From the NCBI GenBank assembly GCA_027004315.1, contig JALTHV010000195.1, positions 1 to 9,377 of the forward strand: a stretch of DNA of 9,377 nucleotides, written 5' to 3'. This document shows positions 6,611-9,377 of the stretch, piece by piece. Below the pieces are notes generated by a model. It made no database searches. It was not told where the DNA came from and saw nothing but the letters and a program-made list of their open reading frames with translations. Within the stretch, counting starts at the first letter, position 1; every line of letters starts with the position of its first letter. The position numbers and the translations under genes were made by a program. This DNA is from Deltaproteobacteria bacterium (lineage in GTDB: Bacteria > Desulfobacterota > Dissulfuribacteria > Dissulfuribacterales > UBA3076).

Positions 6611-7141
6611 ATGCGAATCAATGTGACATTTAGGCACCTCGATGCCTCTGATGCACTACGTGAATATGTTGAGCAGAGATTCAAAAAAATCAAGAAATAT
6701 GTTGACGGCCCCATGGACATAGATGTCGTCTTGTCAGTAGAGAAATTTAGACAGGCTGTCCAGGTAGTGATTTCTGGAGATGGTGTAAGGGCAGCCGCCA
6801 GAGAAGAGCAAAATGAGATGCGTACCGCTATTGATCTGGTATCCGACAAGATAGAAAAACAGTTAAAAAAATATAAAGGGAAAATTCACAACAAGAGGGG
6901 AGCTGCCCCACTACCTAGGCCATCATCTCTAGAGGCCCCACCACCTCTGGGAATAGAAGAAGAGGGCTTTCACGTAATCAATACAGAAAAGATGCTCTCC
7001 AAACCTATGGCCGTTGAGGAGGCAGTTGCCCAACTCCAGGTGTTGGATCAAGATTTTATGATGTTTACCAACGCCGAGACTGATGCAGTAAATGTCCTTT
7101 ACTGGCGCACAGATGGGACCTTGGGACTAATCGAACCGTAA
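6611..7141 (+). CDS. hpf: Ribosome hibernation promoting factor, long form
   Basis: Long-form HPF binds the 30S decoding channel in slow growth and joins 70S ribosomes into inactive 100S dimers. The N-terminal S30AE domain (about residues 1-95) is recognised by MRINVTFRHLDASDALREYV, RFKKIKKYVDGPMDIDVVL and the basic helix KIEKQLKKYKGKIHNKRG. A proline-rich linker follows (about 100-115). The C-terminal dimerisation domain (about 118-176) has FHVINTEKMLSKPMAVEEAV and VNVLYWRTDGTLGLIEP. At 176 residues it is the long type, unlike the ~95-residue E. coli Hpf. GGAGG at 6600-6604 with a six-base spacer fixes ATG 6611 and is one of the strongest ribosome sites here. The gene sits behind rpoN, as in many Proteobacteria, but the hairpin and strong ribosome site suggest separate control. 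Confidence 0.96.
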   Translation: MRINVTFRHLDASDALREYVEQRFKKIKKYVDGPMDIDVVLSVEKFRQAVQVVISGDGVRAAAREEQNEMRTAIDLVSDKIEKQLKKYKGKIHNKRGAAPLPRPSSLEAPPPLGIEEEGFHVINTEKMLSKPMAVEEAVAQLQVLDQDFMMFTNAETDAVNVLYWRTDGTLGLIEP

Positions 7142-7196
7142 TAACGAAATGTTTATGGGCCCAGGCGATCGGTAGGTCTTGTAGGGATTTGGGTTT

Positions 7197-7258
7197 GTAG
7201 CCGTTCACATTCCCCGGGGACGTGGACGGTTGCAACAGGAGGGGGTATGAACGGTTAC
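7197..7258. repeat. Core-less relic of the palindromic element plus an extra end
   Basis: GTAGCCGTTCAC-ATTCCCC (7197-7215) abuts GGGGA-CGTGGACGGTTGC (7216-7233), giving an end-to-end palindrome like the two termini of copies 1 and 2 joined with the arms and centre missing. The end order is reversed compared with those copies: the ATTCCCC type is on the left here. A third terminus, ATGAACGGTTAC (7247-7258) preceded by a G-run, follows at once. The rest of the 153-bp hpf-rapZ gap (7142-7196) shows nothing I can name. Confidence 0.65.
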
Positions 7259-7270
7259 TGGGTTTGATTC

Positions 7271-7290
7271 AGGCAGAGATGCCTCAGGAG
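7271..7290 (+). promoter_or_regulatory. Small hairpin and ribosome binding site ahead of rapZ
   Basis: AGGCA (7271-7275) pairs with TGCCT (7280-7284) around GAGA, a GNRA-type tetraloop. One base later comes the Shine-Dalgarno AGGAG (7286-7290), four bases before the TTG start of rapZ. This site decides the rapZ start. The hairpin could hold the ribosome site open or block a neighbouring one; five base pairs is short enough to be chance. Confidence 0.4.
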
Positions 7291-7294
7291 AATT

Positions 7295-8179
7295 TTGGCC
7301 ATCGAAGACAAGAAGCGGGTACAGACAATCATCATAACCGGCCTGTCCGGATCCGGCAAGAGTACTGCCCTTAAGGCCTTTGAGGATATGGGCTATTTTT
7401 GTGTAGATAACCTGCCTATAGTCCTCTTGCCTGAGTTCCTCTCTATTACTGAGAATGCCTCTGCTGTGTCCACTCGTGTGGCCCTTGTAATGGACGTGCG
7501 GGAAAGGGGATTCCTTGACCAATATCAGTCTATCTTTAACCAGATCAAAAAAAAGGGCTTTTATCTCGAAATCCTGTTTCTCGATGCAAAGGATGAGGTA
7601 ATAGTAAGGAGGTTCAGCCAGACACGCCGTTGCCATCCATTGCAACCCAGGGGCGATATACTTAAAGGAATAGAGATTGAAAAAAGACGTATGAGGGGCC
7701 TGAGAGAATGCGCAGACAGGCTGATTGATACCTCCAATTTCAATGTACATCAGTTAAGGCAAAACCTCATGGGGCTCTACTCCTCGAGAAAGTGTCTGGA
7801 TCGACTAGTAATACATCTGCTTTCCTTTGGATTTAAGTATGGTGTCCCTGCCGATGCCAATCTGGTCCTGGATGTCAGGTTCCTGCCGAATCCATACTTC
7901 GAACCCGATTTATGCCCTTTAAGCGGATGCCACCCCAAAGTACAGGCCTACGTTCTGGAAAAGGAAGACACTATAAAATTTCTAGAACACGCTGAAGGCC
8001 TCCTGAGATTTCTTATCCCAAAATACAAGATGGAGGGAAAGTCTTATCTGGTGATTGCCGTGGGATGCACAGGTGGCCGGCACAGGAGCGTTGCCATTGT
8101 AGAACATCTAAGAGAGATATTCGCTGGCTCTGATGAGGAAGTTATCGTTACACATAGAGATCTGGAACTGGAGGAATAA
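7295..8179 (+). CDS. rapZ: RNase adapter / P-loop protein RapZ
   Basis: In E. coli RapZ binds glucosamine-6-phosphate and guides RNase E to the GlmZ small RNA; whether that RNA circuit exists in this organism is unknown. The N-terminal P-loop domain has Walker A GLSGSGKST (16-24), followed by EDMGYFCVDNLP and RRFSQTRRCHPL. The C-terminal domain, which in E. coli binds RNA and ligand, has SFGFKYGVP, VLDVRFLPNPYFEPDL and VGCTGGRHRSVAI (256-268). Length is 294 residues against 284 in E. coli. The start is TTG 7295: an in-frame stop at 7265-7267 excludes anything earlier, no ATG fits, and AGGAG lies four bases before. An EIIA gene starts four bases after the stop, and its ribosome site lies inside the last rapZ codons, so the two are co-translated. 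Confidence 0.95.
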   Translation: MAIEDKKRVQTIIITGLSGSGKSTALKAFEDMGYFCVDNLPIVLLPEFLSITENASAVSTRVALVMDVRERGFLDQYQSIFNQIKKKGFYLEILFLDAKDEVIVRRFSQTRRCHPLQPRGDILKGIEIEKRRMRGLRECADRLIDTSNFNVHQLRQNLMGLYSSRKCLDRLVIHLLSFGFKYGVPADANLVLDVRFLPNPYFEPDLCPLSGCHPKVQAYVLEKEDTIKFLEHAEGLLRFLIPKYKMEGKSYLVIAVGCTGGRHRSVAIVEHLREIFAGSDEEVIVTHRDLELEE

Positions 8180-8183
8180 ATAC

Positions 8184-8585
8184 ATGATAGGTGTGGTTGT
8201 GACAGCCCATGGCCATCTTGCTGAAGAACTGCTACGGACCGTGATATTCATTGTAGGCAAGACTGAGCAGATAAGCGCCCTTTCTATAGATCCGGCAAGG
8301 CCTATAGATGAATTGCAGAGCGATATCCGTAAGGCCATTAAAAATGTAGATACAGGCGATGGGGTATTGGTGCTTACAGATATGTATGGTGGGACTCCGG
8401 CCAACATGACCCTTACTTTTCTGGAAAAGAATAAGGTTGAAGTCATAACAGGAATGAATCTTCCCATGTTGATCAAACTGTGCCAGTGCCGGGGAAAAGA
8501 TCTTTCTCTACATGAAGTGGCCAATGAAATTGTAGCCTATGCCAGAAAAAGTATCAATCAGGCCTCCAGAATTCTGGAGAAGTGA
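8184..8585 (+). CDS. PTS EIIA component, mannose (EIIA-Man) family
   Basis: This is a 133-residue EIIA-Man domain protein. Such proteins accept a phosphate from HPr on an N-terminal histidine, here His9 in VVVTAHGHLAEEL, equivalent to His10 of E. coli ManX. The active-site aspartate loop is LVLTDMYGGTPANM, and VITGMNLPMLIKL completes the family signature. There is no EIIB, EIIC or EIID in the window, and no HPr or enzyme I gene follows. This suggests a regulatory rather than sugar-transport role, as proposed for similar genes downstream of rapZ in deltaproteobacteria. ATG 8184 is fixed by GGAGG (8170-8174, nine-base spacer). Longer versions of the frame run back into rapZ and have no support. 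Family assignment is firm; function is inferred. Confidence 0.93.
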   Translation: MIGVVVTAHGHLAEELLRTVIFIVGKTEQISALSIDPARPIDELQSDIRKAIKNVDTGDGVLVLTDMYGGTPANMTLTFLEKNKVEVITGMNLPMLIKLCQCRGKDLSLHEVANEIVAYARKSINQASRILEK

Positions 8586-8632
8586 TCCATTTCAACTGAC
8601 AGCCTCTCTTTTTTGGTGTAGTCTTCTTTTTC

Positions 8633-8730
8633 CATTCCCAGGCTCTGCCTGGGAATGCAATTCAGGAGACTCTGCCTCCATTTAGTGGCAGAGCCACTAA
8701 GATTGCGTTACGAGGCAGTGCCTCGTAACG
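8633..8730. repeat. Cluster of four small hairpins with a shared core
   Basis: Hairpin 1: CATTCCCAGG/CCTGGGAATG, ten perfect pairs around CTCTG (8633-8657). Hairpin 2 is weak: GGAG/CTCC around ACTCTGC (8665-8679). Hairpin 3: TTAGTGG/CCACTAA, seven perfect pairs around CAGAG (8682-8700). Hairpin 4: CGTTACGAGG/CCTCGTAACG, ten perfect pairs around CAGTG (8706-8730). The outer stem sequences are unrelated while the centre keeps a GGC-NNN-GCC-like core in one orientation or the other. None is followed by a T-run on the + strand, so they do not look like ordinary terminators, though they could stabilise the 3' end of the rapZ-EIIA message. I see no protein-coding potential in 8586-8853. Confidence 0.75.
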
Positions 8731-8853
8731 AGGGGAAATTTGTAGAGGTCTGTTACCCATAAAGTTGAAGATCTATCTTAACTAGATTGTTTGGTGTTTG
8801 AAGTGCATAATTTGGGATAATTGACGATAACCTAAGATACAGGAGATTCAGAT
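8731..8853 (+). promoter_or_regulatory. Leader region of gap with possible promoter
   Basis: The 123 bp between the hairpin cluster and gap are A/T-rich and the likeliest place for a gap promoter. CATAAT (8806-8811) and GATAAT (8816-8821) resemble -10 boxes, but neither has a good -35 at normal spacing, so no single promoter can be asserted. The Shine-Dalgarno AGGAG (8841-8845) is eight bases before the gap ATG. Confidence 0.3.
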
Positions 8854-9377
8854 ATGACTATTAGAGTTGGCATTAACGGTTTCGGACGTATTGGAAGGAG
8901 TATTTTAAGGGCCTCTAAGAAATATAAAGAATTTGAGCCCATTAAAATTGTAGGCATAAATGACCTGACAGACACCCATACCCTGGCCCACCTGTTAAAA
9001 TATGACTCTGTAATGGGGACCTCTTCCCTTGATATACAGAGCACAGACCACAGTATAACTGTGGATGGCGAGGATATCCGCATAACGGCCATAAAGGAAC
9101 CCATGAAACTGCCCTGGCAGGAAATGGGTGTAGAATATGTAATTGAGGCCACTGGGAGATTCAGAGATGCAGACCTTGCACGCGGCCACCTGGAGGCAGG
9201 TGCACAGAAGGTCGTAATTAGTGCACCTGCAAAGGGTGAGGACATCACTATTGTAATGGGGGTCAATGAAGACGACTATGACCCTGTAAATCACCACATC
9301 GTGTCTAACGCCTCCTGCACTACCAATTGCCTTGCCCCCCTGGCCAAGGTGATATTGGACAGATTTGGCATAGTGAG
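8854..9377 (+). CDS. gap: Glyceraldehyde-3-phosphate dehydrogenase, type I, 3'-truncated by window edge
   Basis: GAPDH interconverts glyceraldehyde 3-phosphate and 1,3-bisphosphoglycerate with NAD(P). The window holds 174 codons, about half of the usual ~335. The N-terminal Rossmann motif is VGINGFGRIGR (5-15). GINDLTD (34-40) has the acidic residue that usually favours NAD over NADP. EATGRF (98-103) and VISAPAKGEDITIVMGVN lead to the active site SNASCTTNCLAPL, with catalytic Cys155. ATG 8854 with AGGAG eight bases upstream is a clear start. The gene is separated from the upstream operon by 268 bp containing the hairpin cluster, so it probably has its own promoter. The frame is intact to the last base. 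Confidence 0.97.
   Translation, partial: MTIRVGINGFGRIGRSILRASKKYKEFEPIKIVGINDLTDTHTLAHLLKYDSVMGTSSLDIQSTDHSITVDGEDIRITAIKEPMKLPWQEMGVEYVIEATGRFRDADLARGHLEAGAQKVVISAPAKGEDITIVMGVNEDDYDPVNHHIVSNASCTTNCLAPLAKVILDRFGIV

Noticed and set aside
7205..7750. 181-codon open frame on the - strand
   Set aside because: It covers the repeat relic and the start of rapZ in antisense, with low-complexity composition and no motif.
8633..8657. Terminator for the rapZ-EIIA operon
   Set aside because: The T-run (TTCTTTTT) lies before rather than after the stem, and on the opposite strand the bases after the stem are A-rich.
8633..8730. CRISPR array
   Set aside because: Units differ in stem sequence and spacing; there is no constant direct repeat with unique spacers and no cas gene.
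8731..8853. Sigma-54 promoter ahead of gap
   Set aside because: I looked for a TGGCAC-N5-TTGC pattern with the invariant GG and GC ten bases apart here and in the other gaps and found no convincing match.

Overview
The window is a compact run of housekeeping genes, all on the + strand, from a Gram-negative bacterium that makes lipopolysaccharide. The gene order (pyrG, kdsA, kdsC, lptC, lptA, lptB, rpoN, hpf, rapZ, a mannose-type PTS EIIA, then gap) and the metal-dependent type of KdsA fit the Desulfobacterota/deltaproteobacteria best. That placement is inferred from family and neighbourhood knowledge, not from a search. Codon use is moderate in G+C with many ATA, AGG and AGA codons, and I see no compositional break between the genes.

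Region 1 (1-2224): the C-terminal five-sixths of CTP synthase, then KDO-8-phosphate synthase. Region 2 (2225-3160): the KDO-8-phosphate phosphatase gene kdsC, with a ~146-bp palindromic element on each side. Region 3 (3161-5033): lptC-lptA-lptB, the inner-membrane, periplasmic and ATPase parts of the LPS export bridge. Region 4 (5056-7141): rpoN (sigma-54) and the long-form ribosome hibernation factor hpf. Region 5 (7142-8585): a degraded palindromic element, then rapZ and an EIIA(Man) gene almost touching it. Region 6 (8586-9377): a non-coding stretch with a cluster of small hairpins, then the first half of gap.

The genes form a supply line: PyrG makes CTP, which is needed for CMP-KDO; KdsA and KdsC make KDO; LptC, LptA and LptB move finished LPS to the outer membrane. 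The rpoN-hpf-rapZ-EIIA block is the regulatory neighbourhood that commonly follows lptB. Two partners usual in such clusters are absent here: kdsD (arabinose-5-phosphate isomerase) between kdsA and kdsC, and ptsN or hprK between hpf and rapZ. Both junctions carry the palindromic repeat.

The most unusual content is non-coding. The two full palindromic elements have the same outer-end orientation but opposite orientation of the central ~48 bp, as if the core had flipped between its inverted arms. A third, core-less relic lies before rapZ. A separate cluster before gap has three clear hairpins and one weak one, with unrelated stem sequences around a shared GGC-NNN-GCC-like core. I found no defence system, CRISPR array, tRNA, rRNA or transposase gene.
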